NCBI RefSeq assembly: GCF_048771995.1
Contig: NC_133060.1
Location: 3,839,501 to 3,903,500 of the forward strand
Reading direction: 5' to 3'
Origin: Taeniopygia guttata
Taxonomy: Eukaryota > Chordata > Aves > Passeriformes > Estrildidae
Length of the DNA stretch: 64,000 nucleotides
A program made the translations under genes and the position numbers. How positions within the stretch are numbered: position 1 is the first letter of the stretch; each line of letters starts with the position of its first letter. This document shows positions 44,101 through 58,224 of the stretch, piece after piece. The notes under the pieces were generated by a model. The model was not told where the DNA came from and ran no database searches. It saw only the letters and a program-made list of their open reading frames with translations.

Positions 44101-44350
44101 TGAGGAGTTAAAACCAAAGATCACGGACGAAGACTCTCTAACTAGTTAAAGTTAGAAAGTGGTAGGTTTATTACACCAGTGGGTGGCACAGGGTGGGGGT
44201 CGTCCCCAAAAGGTGTGACGGCGCTGTACAAGGATTTTTGCCTTCTGTTTATTTCCCAAAATATTACATATGAACAACCCCAGCACCTCCCATCTTCGCT
44301 CTGTATTAAAATGAGGCTATTAGTCTTTCACACATACACAATTCTTCTCT
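44101..44350 (-). mobile_element. LTR-like block (-), partner of 40,836
   Basis: It is parallel to 40,836-41,110 through the GACGAAGACTCTCTAACTAG, GTTTATTACACCAGTGGGTG and CACACATACACAATTCTTCT landmarks, after which the two diverge. If paired, the two blocks bracket about 3 kb with a gag remnant in between. If not, they are separate LTR fragments of one family. Confidence 0.65.
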
Positions 44351-45574
44351 TGATTTGGGTCAGTGGTCTCAAATTGGGTCAGTGGTCTCAGGGATGAAGT
44401 CAGGAAAGTCTTTGTCAGGGCTCTGTGACCCTCTGGCACAATCCAAGGCCCCCTGGTTTGGGATGGATTGACATAGAGTCCGGGTGCTGGGCATTGTTCT
44501 ACTGGTTTCAATATGTTCCTGAAATGGTTCACTTGCTCCACTTCTTTCTACAAATGACCTCACAACAATTGGCTTTAGCTTAAGCATTTAATAATCATTA
44601 ACCTATCGCTGGTGTATCCAACTTCAATATGAATTGGTTCTAACCCTCAGCTAAAATCTTAACCCTTTAAAATTATTATTCAAGGTCACATGGTGGGGGA
44701 GAGGGCAGGAGACAAAAACCACACATCCCCAAGTTCATGCAGTAACAGACAACATCTATTCCCAAGCCCTTCCTTATAAAGGGTGTTTGAAAGACCAGGT
44801 CTGGGAGCTCTCATTGGTTTGAACTCCATGCCCCTTCAGGTCCTGGCCACTGAGATGGCTGCAGCCTTGGGAGATATTTAATTAGACAAGATCCCTGTCA
44901 ATCACGGTAACACTAAGTGACAAAGCACAAAAAGTTCATTGTCAAGATTCACTCTACTGCCTACAGGACAGCTAAGGCAAAACAAAAGAAAACAAGCAAC
45001 AACAAAACCAAACCAAATCCAGGCAACCAAAACAGAAATTAACTGAGAATTATCTAGGGGATGGTGGTTGGGTGTGTGTGTGTGTTGCATTTACGTGCAT
45101 GGGACAAAAGACAGTGTGGGCAAGGATTAAAAGGAACTTGGCCAAAAACAGTAACACTAAGCAGCACTTTAACTTATAAGTTAATTTATACCTTAACTTA
45201 TACCTTAGGCCTAGCAATTCAACAGAGGAATAACACTTAACAGCATTTAACCCAATTTACAGCTATAACCTCCACATTCTACTTAGCAACTTGACAGAAA
45301 AACAACACTTAGCAACACTTAGCTTATAATTCACATTTACAGCTTAGCAAAAGAACACTTGTTTCTCACACACCTCATGACCATTGGACCCCTGTGGCTC
45401 TAGGCAGTTTCAGAGTTTTTGGTACACTTCGTTTCCCAACCTGGCTGTGCTCTCATCTGCTGTTCCAACCTCCTGCTCTGAGATTCCTTTCATGACCTGA
45501 AAGGGCACTGGGACCAGCTGCTCCTCGTGAGTCTGCAACAGTGAACCCCTTTTCTCTCTCTCATCTCAGTGTCG
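44351..45574. other. Unassigned spacer
   Basis: No gene is recognised. It contains a short (TG)n run at 45,073-45,086 and the repeated phrase AACACTTAGCAACACTTAGC near 45,306. Probably decayed ERV. Confidence 0.35.
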
Positions 45575-46640
45575 TTGGGTCCCAAAGCCCCTGTCCCTCC
45601 CTGGAGGGGTCACAGTGGGGGTGACCCCACCCAGCAACCAGTGCTGTGGTGGCCGTGGGGCAGAGGGGGGTGGGAATGGGGGATCCAGGGTGGTCCCTTG
45701 AGCCCCCAGCCTGATGTGGGGTGCTGGCATCTGTTGGGGGGTGAGGGGAGGCATCCCCTCACCTGTCTCCTTTCCCACACAGTGTGTTCCATTTTGGGGG
45801 AAAAGCCCACTGTCACTTCCTTGATGGCAACAACTGGGTGAAATTTGTGGACAAGGAACATCCACAAGTGGGAGTAATTTGGGCTCAGGAGATACGCCAA
45901 AATTCTGAGGTGGGATTGAGTTGTTTTGAGGTGGAGTTGAGCCATTTTCAGTGGGATGGAGTTGTTCTGAGGCATCATCCATCCCTCTCGGCTGTTGGGG
46001 ACTGAAATGTCCCGGGTTAAAGGCTCAAACCAGTGGCAAAAGCAGCGGGGCTTTGCTGGCCACGGGCACAGGAGGTGCCCAGGGGCAGAGGGGGAACACC
46101 CAGCCCCGGAGGGGAGGGGATGAGCCGGGCTGGGAGCCAGGGAAGGGAAGAGGCTGATCAGAAAGAGATGCTGCCAGGTGGGACAGGGCTTTGGATCAGG
46201 CAATGCCCTCCCTTACACAACTGGCTCAGCTCTGGAAACTCCCCTGCAGAAGGCCCACCACATTCACACAGAGGCCTGGAGGTTTTCATCCCTTTACATG
46301 GCCAAACCTGCCTCAGCTGCACTGCTGGGAGAGGCGGGACCACATCTTGGAAGGGGCCATAAACCATCAGAGCCCCCCAGAGCGCCCAGGATCCACAGTG
46401 TGACATCAGGCAGTGTAAAACTCCCTTTAGGGGAGGCACCTGGGCGTTCACCTAAACCTAAATCCGTATTGACCCACAGAAATTGGTGTTTCTGGAGCTT
46501 TCCCAACCCCCAAGGCATCCTTCCTGGGACCATCACTTAGACCAAGGACAAGGACATGGTAATAATCAAACCAAATCTTTCGCTGCTGGATCCAGGGCTG
46601 GTGACTTTATTTTTCTACTTTGATGCTTGCTTTCTTTTCC
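45575..46640. repeat. Inverted repeat, arm B
   Basis: Reverse complement of 32,225-33,275 (see arm A). The match starts at about 45,575 (GACCCAACGACACTG diverges left of it), is near-perfect to about 46,550, then becomes patchy to 46,640. It holds the dead class II beta exon 2 piece at its left end. Confidence 0.9.
45620..45870 (+). pseudogene. MHC class II beta exon 2 fragment and intron 1, arm B
   Basis: TTCCCACACAG at 45,772-45,782 is followed by exon 2 from 45,783: VFHFGGKAHCHFLDGNNWVK, then FVDKE. Compared with arm A (..VKSGDKE) this copy keeps the more normal FVDKE. The match ends after about 85 nt. The phase at the acceptor is off by one, as in arm A. Confidence 0.75.
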
Positions 46641-46789
46641 CTTACACAATTTCTTTTGTGATACTTTAATAAGCCCCCCTCATTTTCAAAACCTGGCCAC
46701 ACAAACCCAATACACTGGATCTAAACATGGCTCACCCAGAATGGGGGTCACCACATCTCTGTCCATCTTGGGTCACTCTGATGGGTGAT
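46641..46789. other. Zinc-finger 3' flank relic
   Basis: On the - strand, TTTGTGTGGCCAGGTTTTGA (46,706-46,687) matches the flank beyond the finger arrays near 17,700 and 31,890. No gene is seen. Confidence 0.5.
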
Positions 46790-47025
46790 AGGAGCAAGGG
46801 ACAAAGCCCTTCCAACAGTTGGAGCACTCACAGGCCTTCCCTTATCCATGAGTCATTTGTGTGAGGCCAAAGCAGAGCTGTAGGAGAAGCTCTTCCCACC
46901 CTCAGGACACTCGCAGGGCCTCTACCCAGTGCGGATGCACTGGTGCATGACGAGGTGGGAGTTGCATTTGTAGCTCTTCCCACAGTTGGGGCAGTGAATG
47001 GCCTCTCCCGTGTGTGTTTTCAGCT
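46790..47025 (-). pseudogene. Zinc-finger fragment (-), 3 decayed fingers
   Basis: Read leftwards from 47,025: a finger with CPNCGKSYKCNSHLVMHQCI, then a GRGPASVLRV-type frame change, a finger with CGKSFSYSSALASHK, and a decayed last finger at 46,790-46,835. The junction near 47,030 passes straight into unrelated sequence. The 5' exons are missing. Confidence 0.7.
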
Positions 47026-47029
47026 TCAG

Positions 47030-48830
47030 GGGTCACAGCAGGGAAACCACTGGCAGTACCTTTGGGACACAGCCAAGAGTCGAGGGGCTCCTCCCCCAGC
47101 TTCATTTCCTCTCCCCAGTTCAAATCATCCCCTCCCATTCATATTTTCTCCCCACAATCAAAGTTTCATCACCCCAATTAAACTTCTCCATAATTAAGCC
47201 CTGATCTCCCTCCCCACCCCTGGGTCCTTCTGGAAACAGCAGAAGAAAGGGTTAAAACTTCATCATTATTTCCATTTATTTCCTTGGTTTCTGGGGGATT
47301 TTCCTGAGGCTGTTCTGGGCAATGGCTGAGGTGTCCCCTCTATCTCCACCCCCTTTCCAGTCCCTTTTTCCAGCTCTTTTCCTCAGATGACCCAAACCTG
47401 CAGATTTTGGGGGGGTGGGAGGGGTCACTGCTCGGGAGTGTCAGAGGCCCCCAGGGAGGCCCCGAGGCCCCAGTGCAGTTCTCTCTGGCCTCTTGGAGCA
47501 TTTGGAATCTCCAACTCTCAGCCAGCGCTGTCCATGGGATTCAATCCCCCCTGCAGGGTTTTCCCCCAGACCGGCTTTATTTCCAGAGGGTTTTGTGGTT
47601 TCCCTTTGAGCCGGAGCCTGATGGCACCAGAGCGCCGGCAGGTGCCAGGGTAGGAAGGGCTGTGGGACAGCACCTCCCCACAAACCTCTGGGAGGGGACA
47701 AGGGCTGGGGAGGAAATAGTAAATAAACACAGGATTAGAGGAAAAAAAAATGTAGACTATATGATAGCTAAAATGAAATGAAATGAAATAAAACTATAGA
47801 AAAAAAAGTGATGGTAGAGCTTTTTCTGTTGGGATTTTGGGCTTCTTGTCCCAGTTGTGAGCCGGGTCTGAGACAGACTGGGAGACACATTGCTGCTGAA
47901 GTGCCTCATATTGCCAAACTAAAGAGTATCAAGTAACACCTTGAGGTTACAGAAGTCCCAGCACCCACACTGGATTCCCTCGTTTGAAGCTGAAAGTGGA
48001 GCTCCCCTTGTGACTCTGCTTTGTAATGATGAATGTAAAAATTCAACACCATTGCCGGCTCCCTCCCTCCTCTGCCCAGCAGTGCAGGGAGATGTGATGG
48101 GGGTTACAATCAGCTCATGCCACTGCTTCCCCCTCAGGGACAGGAATCCTCGCCCTGCTCCAGGGCGTGGGATCTGTCCATGGGGTTGGTCCTGGCCCTG
48201 TCCAGCAGGAGGTCCTCCCCACCCGTGCAGTCCCTCCTCAGCTCGGCCCTGAGGCGTGGGGCAGTTGTTCAGCAGCTGCTGGAGCTCTCCAGCCCCGTTA
48301 GCACCAGTTCGTGCCAGGCCATCGGATCCATACTGTCCAAAAGACCCCATTTTCCTAAGCCTCTACCTGGCCAGAGGCAGGGCCTCTCTAGCCCTGGTTA
48401 TCATTCCCTCACTCAACAGACATCCCAAAGGTTCCTTCAAGGTGATGTGACATTTCATCTTCCCTTCTGCTGTACCTAGCAGCTTGGTCATGGGAGGCTG
48501 TGGCTGCCTTCACTTTAGGAGAGCTCCCTCGGTTAGTGTTTTCCTCTTTGAGCTGACATCCCTGCTGCCAGGACATAAGTGGGTTTGCCATCCCACCTTC
48601 TCATGCCTTCCCCATGGGCACCAAGGAAGAACCAAAGCTCAGCTCATTGGGTGTACCCCCTCCTTCTAGCTGGGGGACACTGGACTTTGATGTTAGGGCC
48701 TGTGACTTGCACTGGGGCCACATGGGAACTGCTCTTTCTCACCTTCCTAATTTTCTCTTTAAACTCCTCTTTGGTCCTTAACCAAAGCAAAGACATGAGT
48801 ATGCATCAGGCCATTTACATACTCTCATAA
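47030..48830. other. Unassigned spacer with possible 3' end of a - strand transcript
   Basis: AATAAA on the - strand at 47,576-47,581 follows text that could be a terminal exon (47,585-47,640), but I do not recognise the product. 48,090-48,310 distantly resembles the repeat-like 28,330-28,560. There is a (GAAAT)n run at 47,770-47,790. No confident gene. Confidence 0.3.
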
Positions 48831-48837
48831 TACCTGA

Positions 48838-49740
48838 GCCTGGTGCTGGATCAGGTTGGAGCTCCGGCTGAAGCCCTTCCCACACTCCAAGCACTTGTGG
48901 AGCTTCTCCCAAGCTTCAGGCTCCTCCACCAGCTCCGAACTCTGTCTGGATCTCTGGCCTTCCCAGCACAGGGAAGGTGTTTCTTCCTTGGAGCTCTCTG
49001 GGCTGGATTTGCAACCTCTCTTTGCAGGAATCTCCAGGGCTTTTCCTCTTCCTCCATCTGGCCAAGGCTTGAGAATGACAAATCCTGGTTTGGGGCAAAA
49101 AACAAGGAGTTGAGCGCCTTGGGGTGGGGTTTCCCCTGAACAAGTCCACCTCAGGCAGTCACCAGATGATTTGTGTCCATAAAAATCTCCAAAGCACCAA
49201 GATTCAGCCCCCAAAAAACTTCTCATAGGAGGGGTCTCTCTTGTCTCTCCTTTTTGGGTTCTGGGGGTTTCCCTTCCCTGGGCTGATGGGGGTCCCATGG
49301 CTTCTGGCATGGCCCATTCTAGGGTCCTGCTCATGGATGATCCAAGGGTTTTGAGGGTCCAGTGATCCCTTTTCCCCCGGCTCTCTGCTCCAGGGTTCCA
49401 CAGATCCCACAGATCCCCCCGCTCCAGGCCCTTCTGCCCTGCCCTTCAGGCTGCCAGGGGTCCTCCAGCTCTGGGTGAGTTCTCCTCTCTTCCCACCCCA
49501 AGGGTCTTGGGGTTTCCCTCCACTGCTCTCCTGGGGCATCACAAAGACCCATGTCCTCCCCTGACCAGTACCTGGACCCCAAATATCCCCCAAAAGGGGG
49601 AACTGCAACTCAGCTTTGGGGTCCTGCAAGATCCAAAATCCCCCCCAAAATACCAAGCCCTCACAGTGACCCACAAAGTTATTTGGGTCTTAAGTCAACA
49701 ATCTGCAAACTCCAAACAGTCCCCACTAAAAAAACTCAGT
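48838..49740 (-). pseudogene. C2H2 zinc-finger pseudogene (-), start exon fused to last exon
   Basis: Intron 1-like text (49,720-49,090) ends before the start exon at 49,060, MEEEEKPWRFL. The frame passes directly from the first codons of the start exon to the EEKPxR part of the last exon with no intron: a deletion from within exon 2 to within exon 3 at a shared GAAGAGGAAAAG stretch. It continues through spacer text and one finger ([18 protein letters not shown] in a nearby frame), then ends at 48,838, where the remaining fingers are missing. There are frame changes. Confidence 0.75.
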
Positions 49741-50040
49741 TGAGAACTCCCTGATATATCTGGGGCGACCTCCCCCTCCCTGGCCACCTGCAGGATGGAA
49801 CCTCGTACTTCTCCTGTCTGCCTTCTCTTCCTCCCATGCCTCCTCCCTGCAAACCCCAGACCTCTCTTTCATACTCCCCTCTGCCCAACATCTGCTGCAG
49901 CACCAGCTGATGGATGGGGGGAACAACCCCCAAAAATCCCCCAGGGATGGACAAGAGTGTTGGGGATCCCCCCCAGTGCAGATCCATCCCCTCCTAGAGT
50001 CCTGGAGAATCACACCAGGGATGATGTGATGGGGACATAA
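49741..50040 (+). pseudogene. Leader-like exon and class II beta intron 1 relic
   Basis: Antisense to a zinc-finger 5' exon (donor complement near 49,787). ATG at 49,797 opens a frame MEPRTSPVCLLFLPCLL that looks like a leader, but no GAGCTCTC-type exon end is seen. 49,860-50,000 resembles class II beta intron 1 (CACTCCCCTCTGCCCAACAT, then CTGATGGATGGGGGGAACA). No exon 2 follows; the next block is unassigned, then an ERV. Confidence 0.45.
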
Positions 50041-50339
50041 AGAGACCCCCTACAATTTCTTGCTGTACCCCCTCCCCTAATCCCTCTCTCCTTTCCCTTT
50101 CCATCATCTGTTCTAATCCCAGCTCTGCCTAGCTGAGTTTGGGGGTGATCAACCCCCTTCTTGCACTCACTCAAGGAATCCTAAATGTCCTTTTATGACT
50201 CCTCTCCCCCTTTCCCTTCATGCTGAAAGGAATAAATGAATGTGTCTTTACAAACAGATTATATGAATCAGACTGGAGAAAGGGCCAGGAACTTGTAGAT
50301 GAGGAACTGACAGTAGAAATCATCAGTTTCAGAAAAAAG
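50041..50339. other. Spacer before the ERV copy
   Basis: Pyrimidine-rich text with AATAAATGAATG at 50,231, which may be the end of an LTR or unit. No gene is seen. Confidence 0.35.
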
Positions 50340-52130
50340 GTACTCATTCACACAGACTGTTGCTCAGTTTAAGTCCAGCTAAATCCCTGAACTTCAAGAA
50401 GAAGAACAAAGATTTAATAGAGCCCATTAGTATAATGTGTAATGCAAAAGGAGAGAATGTTCAGGAAGTTTGCACATTCTCCCAAAGCTAATTCAGGATG
50501 GGGATACCCCGGCAGGAGCACTGCAGCAGGACAGGGACCAGCTCTGGGATATGGGCTGTGGAGAGGACCCTGAGCACAAGGAGCAAACAAAGCAACATCT
50601 GGGAAATGCAGAGTGCACGTGGAAGGATCAGAATTTTCTGTTACAGATTTGGCTTGGGTCCCTGCAGAAAGGAAAGATTTTGCAGAAAGCTCAGCAGCTC
50701 TCAGAGGATGAGCACCCACAGGCAGTGACCGGGGCTGCAGGAGTGGCACAAGAAGGCCCTGCAGCACTTGGGCACAAAGGCACAGCAGCTGAAGGCAAGA
50801 AGGGATGAGCAAAAGGCCAAGCTGAAGGCAAAGGCCATGGCAGAGTTCCCACAGCCCCTGAGGGACCAACCCCAGGGCCCAAGGGGGCCCCAGCACCCAG
50901 GGGACGGCGTCGGCCACAAGCACCTGGCAGAGGCATTGCCCTCCTGGCCAGGGCAGAGCCCACCCAAACAGCCCCTGGGAAGGAGTCAGGGCTCCAGCTG
51001 CAGCCCACAAGGACACTGCAAGCACAGACAGCAGCACCCTCAGGAGGAGCGAGTCCACCCCTGCATGGACATGGATTGTCAGGGCTCTCTGAGCTCCCAT
51101 CCCACCGGGGACCCACCACACTGCAGCCCTGGAGAACATCCAGGCTGCATCTGCATCCAGAGGAGGCCTCTCCTGTTGGACACAGGGGCCTCTCAATCTC
51201 CTTTGAATCTCAGATGTAAGGGGGGGAAAATTGTCAAGAAGTTGTTTGATCATTCAGGAGGTAAGTGGGAAAAATAAACAGGTGTGTATTCTTCAACCAC
51301 TATTAACAGATGTGGGAGATAGATTTGAAATGCATGGATTTCTACTTCCTCCTAATTGTGATTATCAATTACTTGGGAAGGGATTCGATGGCTAATGTGG
51401 AAATAGAGATTTATATTCTAAAAGGTAAAGCAGAGGCTAATGCTGTACCTTTGAGTCAGATAAGTGGCAAGGCCTGTGCCAAAGGGAACACAGAGGTGTG
51501 GGCAGCCCCAGGGAAAGAGGGAAAATTGGATGTGGAGCCTCTCCAAATTACTTGGAAGCAACCAGGACAAGTGGGGGCTAAAAGCAACACCCTGTTCCAG
51601 GGGAGGGAAGGAAGGGCTCAGAGCCTGGTATGGAGTCCCTGCTAAAGGCAGAGCTTTTGGAGCCAGGGATGTCTCCCTACAGCACTCCTAAGCTGAAATT
51701 GGCCCAGGGGTGTAAGAATCAATTATTAGTCCTAAGACAAGAAGAAGAAGAAACTTGATTGCTTTGGAATTTTTTTTGCGTATGTTTGTGCGTGGCTATT
51801 CATGATGGCAAAATGTTGGTCTGGGTTTATCGTTCACCTTTAGGTTGCATTGTGCAAAACTAGAAGAGCTTCAAAGGTGACCACTTAAAGCATAATCTGC
51901 CAATAGAATGTTGATTAAAAAAAAAAAAAAAAAAAAGGCAGATTCAGGAGGGTCCACTGGGATGGCTGCTCTGGAAGAGAAGCCGCACTGGGTTTTTTCT
52001 TTGCTACGCTGAGTTCAGAGAAATCAGTTGGGAATCCAAGTATGTGATGATTTAATTAGAGAAAAACGGTCAATTGATGTAGTCCTGGCTGAAGGGAGTG
52101 CCCAAGAACTGGGAAAAGATTGAAGGGCCA
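50340..52130 (+). mobile_element. ERV copy 1: gag end, protease, start of RT, env scrap
   Basis: A frame of 170 codons (50,768-51,277) ends with a retroviral aspartic-protease active site, LLLDTGAS. After a frame change the protease end FLLPPNCDYQLLG follows at about 51,340-51,380, and then VWAAPGKEGKLD text like the beginning of a gammaretrovirus-type reverse transcriptase (about 51,495-51,545). From 51,700 the rest of pol is deleted. 52,010-52,130 matches the piece before the envelope transmembrane part of copy 2. Stops and frame changes are frequent. It is a class I ERV relic, inverted relative to copy 2, and ends exactly where a zinc-finger pseudogene begins. Confidence 0.7.
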
Positions 52131-53110
52131 GGGAGGGTATTTCCTCCCCACAGCTCTCTGGGCTGGGTTTGCAGTCTCTCCTCGTGCAGGATCCTGGGGG
52201 CTTTCCCTCCTCCCTATTGGATTCCTGGCACCCTGAAGCCACTCAAAATGGCCTCTTCTACAAGGTTCTTCCTCTTCCTGGAAGCCTCCTCCTCCATCTA
52301 GCCAAGGCTTGGGATTGACAAATCCTAGTTTGGGGAGGAAAACAAGGGGTGAGCGTGTTTGGTTGGGGGTTCCTTCTGCCCAGCTCCATCTTCAGAAGTC
52401 ATCAGGTATCTTGTGTCCATGAAAACCTTCAAGATATTAAGACTGAAGCAAAAAAATACCCCTCAAATACCAAGACACAGCCCTAAAAGACCCAAAACTT
52501 TGATCCTGAGGCAAAGACTCCTTCAAAATATTAAGATTCAGCTCCCTGCAAAAACCAAACCACCAACATTTAGCTCAATAAATTTCGGAAAGAACAAGAT
52601 TCACCTCTCCCTCCCCCAGAAAATAAAGATTTAGCCCAAGAGATCCACATTCAAGCCAAAAGCTCCAAGATTCAGAAAAAAAAAAACAACTAACCTTTTC
52701 AGGAGTTCCCCCTCTCGGTTTTTTCCATGTTGGGCTCCAAGTCATTCTTTGTCTCTGGGCTTCTAGGGGTCCTGTGTGTTTTGGAGTCCCCCTATCCAGG
52801 GTTCCCGCATTCTCTGGGGGCCCCGGGAATCCCAGGGGTCCCCCCTTTCCAGGCTCTTCATTTCAGTGTCCAAGGGGTCCCTGATTCCCCCACTCTCCAT
52901 CCTCCCCCTCTCTTCAGGCTGCCATGGTTCCCCAGCTCCAGGATCGCCCCTTTCCACTCTCCACACTCTGTGGCTCCCACGTTTCCCCCATACCCAGCTC
53001 TGCCGAGGGTTCCACAAAACTGGTGTCCCCCTCAGACCCTGCTGGCTCCTGGTGGGCTCTTGGCTGCTCCCACCTGCTGTGGGGGAAACGGGAAGGGGAA
53101 AGGAGGGAAA
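52131..53110 (-). pseudogene. C2H2 zinc-finger pseudogene (-), 5' part only
   Basis: Intron 1-like text (53,100-52,330) leads to the start exon at 52,296 (MEEEASRKRKNLVEEAILSG), in which the exon 2 text runs straight into exon 3 text with no intron. This is a different exon-exon deletion from that at 48.8-49.1 kb. The spacer continues to about 52,131, where the ERV copy begins, and no fingers remain. The extra base in the GNPxGREG region breaks the frame. Confidence 0.7.
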
Positions 53111-53879
53111 AGTGATGGGTGGAGATAAAAATCTGGGGGTTATGGTCACCCTGGGTAGGAGCTTCCAATCCTTTGGTCTGGAGATCTTGAAATGGGGAAA
53201 TGCAGAGATGGATGGGGGATCCCCAGGTTGCCCTCCAGGATAGCAACACCACACACTGAAGCCAAGACTCCAATTGCACCATACATTGTTTTTTCCATTG
53301 AATTCCTTGATTAGAGCAACAGTCACCCACAAACCTCCCTTACTGCTCAGGGCCTGCCTGTGCTGCCCTGATCCAACCTTCAGAGAAAGAAAAGATCAGG
53401 TTCCAGCCCTATTCTCAGCACTGTTTTACTCCTGGTGAGGTGACAGCAGGAGGGTTTTATTGTCTTTGCCTTGGGAATTCTAGATCATGGCTACTGTTGC
53501 CCCTCTTCTGGCTGCAACCTGAATTTTATCAGTACAACTACTGCAATTGCCTCTTTCAATCAGTGCTACCCATGGTGCTTTCATGATGGGGAATTCAATA
53601 TTTTTGTAACAGGACTCATAATTAGCAGATTTTTAAATGCTCACAAGTGCCTGAGCACTAAGATGAGGACAATTAAAGCCACACAGGCCACATTCACAGT
53701 GCTCACATTCACAACCCTGTTACTGGTGCTGTTGAAATAGAATCAATTTATAGAGGCCATCACAGAAATTGCCTCTGCGGTGTCAAATAAAATAAAAAAA
53801 TCCACTAGGAGGAAGAAAAAAATAGAACTTATTGACCAATTTAACTGCTTCTTTTGAGCAGCAGAAAATGGAGATGACA
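53111..53879. other. Unassigned spacer
   Basis: Nothing recognisable. It sits between the 5' relic of a zinc-finger unit and the CR1 element. The open frames are short. Confidence 0.4.
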
Positions 53880-54735
53880 CCAAGCTGGGTGTGGGTGTGG
53901 ATCTGTCGGAGGGTAGGAGGGCTCCACAGAGAGACCTGGACAGGCTGGATCCAAGCCATGAATCCAACAAGGTGAGGTTTACCAAGTTAAAATTCTGTGT
54001 CCTGCACTTTGGCCACAGCAACCCCTGCAGCGCTACAGGCTGGGGACAGAGGGGCTGGACAGCAGCCAGGCAGAAAGGGACCTGCAGGGACTGATGGACA
54101 GCAGGCTGGACATGAGCCAGAGTGTGCCCAGGTGGCCAAGAAGGCCAATGGATCAGGGCTGGGTCAGGAATGGTGTGGCCAGCAGCAGCAGGGCAGTGAT
54201 TCTTCCTGTGTGTTCAGCACTGGTTGGGCAGCACCTCAAGTGCTGTGTCCAGTCCTGAGCCCCCAGTTTAGGAAGGATCTTGAGATACTGGAACATGTCC
54301 AGAGAAGGGCAGCAAGGCTGGTGAAGGGTCTGGAACACAAGTCCTGTGAGGAGCAGCTGAGGGAGTTGGGGGTGTTTATCCTGGAAAGGAGGAGGCTCAG
54401 GGCAGACCTCATCACTATCTGCAAGTCCCTGACAGGAGGGGGCAGCCAGGTGGGGTTGGGCTCTGCTCCTAGGGAACAGTGACAGGACAGGAGAACACCT
54501 CCTGGAGTTGCACTGGGTAGGTTCAGGCTGGACATTAGGAAGTTCTTCATAGAAAGTGTGACTGGAAATTGGGATGGGCTGCACAGGGAGGTGGTAGAGT
54601 CACTGTCCCTGGAGCTGTTTAAAACTGGATGCCAGCACTCAGTGCCATGGTCAGGGTGACAAGGTGGTGTTGGGTCATAGGCTGGGCTTGATCTCAGGAG
54701 TCTTTTCCAACCTGGTTAATTGTGATTCTGTGATC
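53880..54735 (+). mobile_element. CR1 LINE, 3' end
   Basis: The final part of a chicken-repeat-1 type LINE. Landmarks are GGCCAAGAAGGCCAATGG, CAGCACTGGTTGGGCAGCAC, GAACATGTCCAGAGAAGGGC, a degenerate reverse-transcriptase tail (QFRKDLEILEHVQRRAARLV, then LRELGVFILERRRLRADLI) and the end CTTTTCCAACCTGGTTAATT plus GTGATTCTGTGAT. It is 5' truncated, as is usual for CR1, and interrupted by stops. Confidence 0.92.
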
Positions 54736-54869
54736 CCAGCCTGCGTGGCCCCAGTTTTGGGGAAAACACCCCTCCAATTCCTATAAACACCCCCAAATCC
54801 TCCCAAGCCCTACATTTTCTCCCCAAATGAGAGTAAAATCAATGGGTTTAGAGGTCTTTGTTCAATTTC

Positions 54870-54875
54870 TTTATT
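54870..54875 (-). terminator. Poly(A) signal of zinc-finger pseudogene (-)
   Basis: AATAAA on the - strand, 600 bp past the last finger, in the same context as the signal at 19,080-19,085. Confidence 0.6.
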
Positions 54876-57890
<3,015 letters not shown>

Positions 57891-57896
57891 TGCGGG

Positions 57897-58070
57897 ATGG
57901 GGGGGCTGATGCTCCCGGTGCGAAGCGGCTGCGGATCCAGCGAGCGAAGGATGCGCTGGTGCCTCCCCCGGCTGCTCCTCCTCCTGCCCCTGCTCCTCCT
58001 CCATCCCTCCTCTTCCTCCCGCTCCTCCTCCTCCTCCTCCATCCCTCGGCTGCCGGCCAGGAGCTCTCGG
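57897..58070 (+). pseudogene. Leader-like exon with class II beta exon 1 end, antisense to zinc-finger exon
   Basis: The + strand shows a Leu-rich leader (RLLLLLPLLLLHP in one frame, LLFLPLLLLLLHPSAAGQELS in another) and ends CAGGAGCTCTCGG before GTGAGC at 58,071. That is the exact ending and phase-1 frame (ELS-G) of exon 1 of the intact class II beta gene. ATG codons (57,897, 57,909, 57,951) are not in frame with the ELS end, so a frameshift within the CTC repeats has broken it. The complementary strand is the 5' noncoding exon of the zinc-finger pseudogene. No class II exon 2 follows. Confidence 0.6.
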
Positions 58071-58224
58071 GTGAGCGGGGCTTGGACGGGACCCGTGGAA
58101 AGGGGTGGGAGAGGGGGATGGGGGGAGGTGGGACGGGGGGAAGGGGTTCTCAGTGAGGGCTCCCAGTTAACTTCAGGACCCCAATTTCCCTCCCTGTACT
58201 CCCAGCCCCTCCCGGTGCTGTGGG

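Noticed and set aside
50768-51277. A cellular protein gene of 170 codons
   Set aside because: The DTGAS protease site followed by RT-start text, and a second inverted copy, show that it is ERV-derived.
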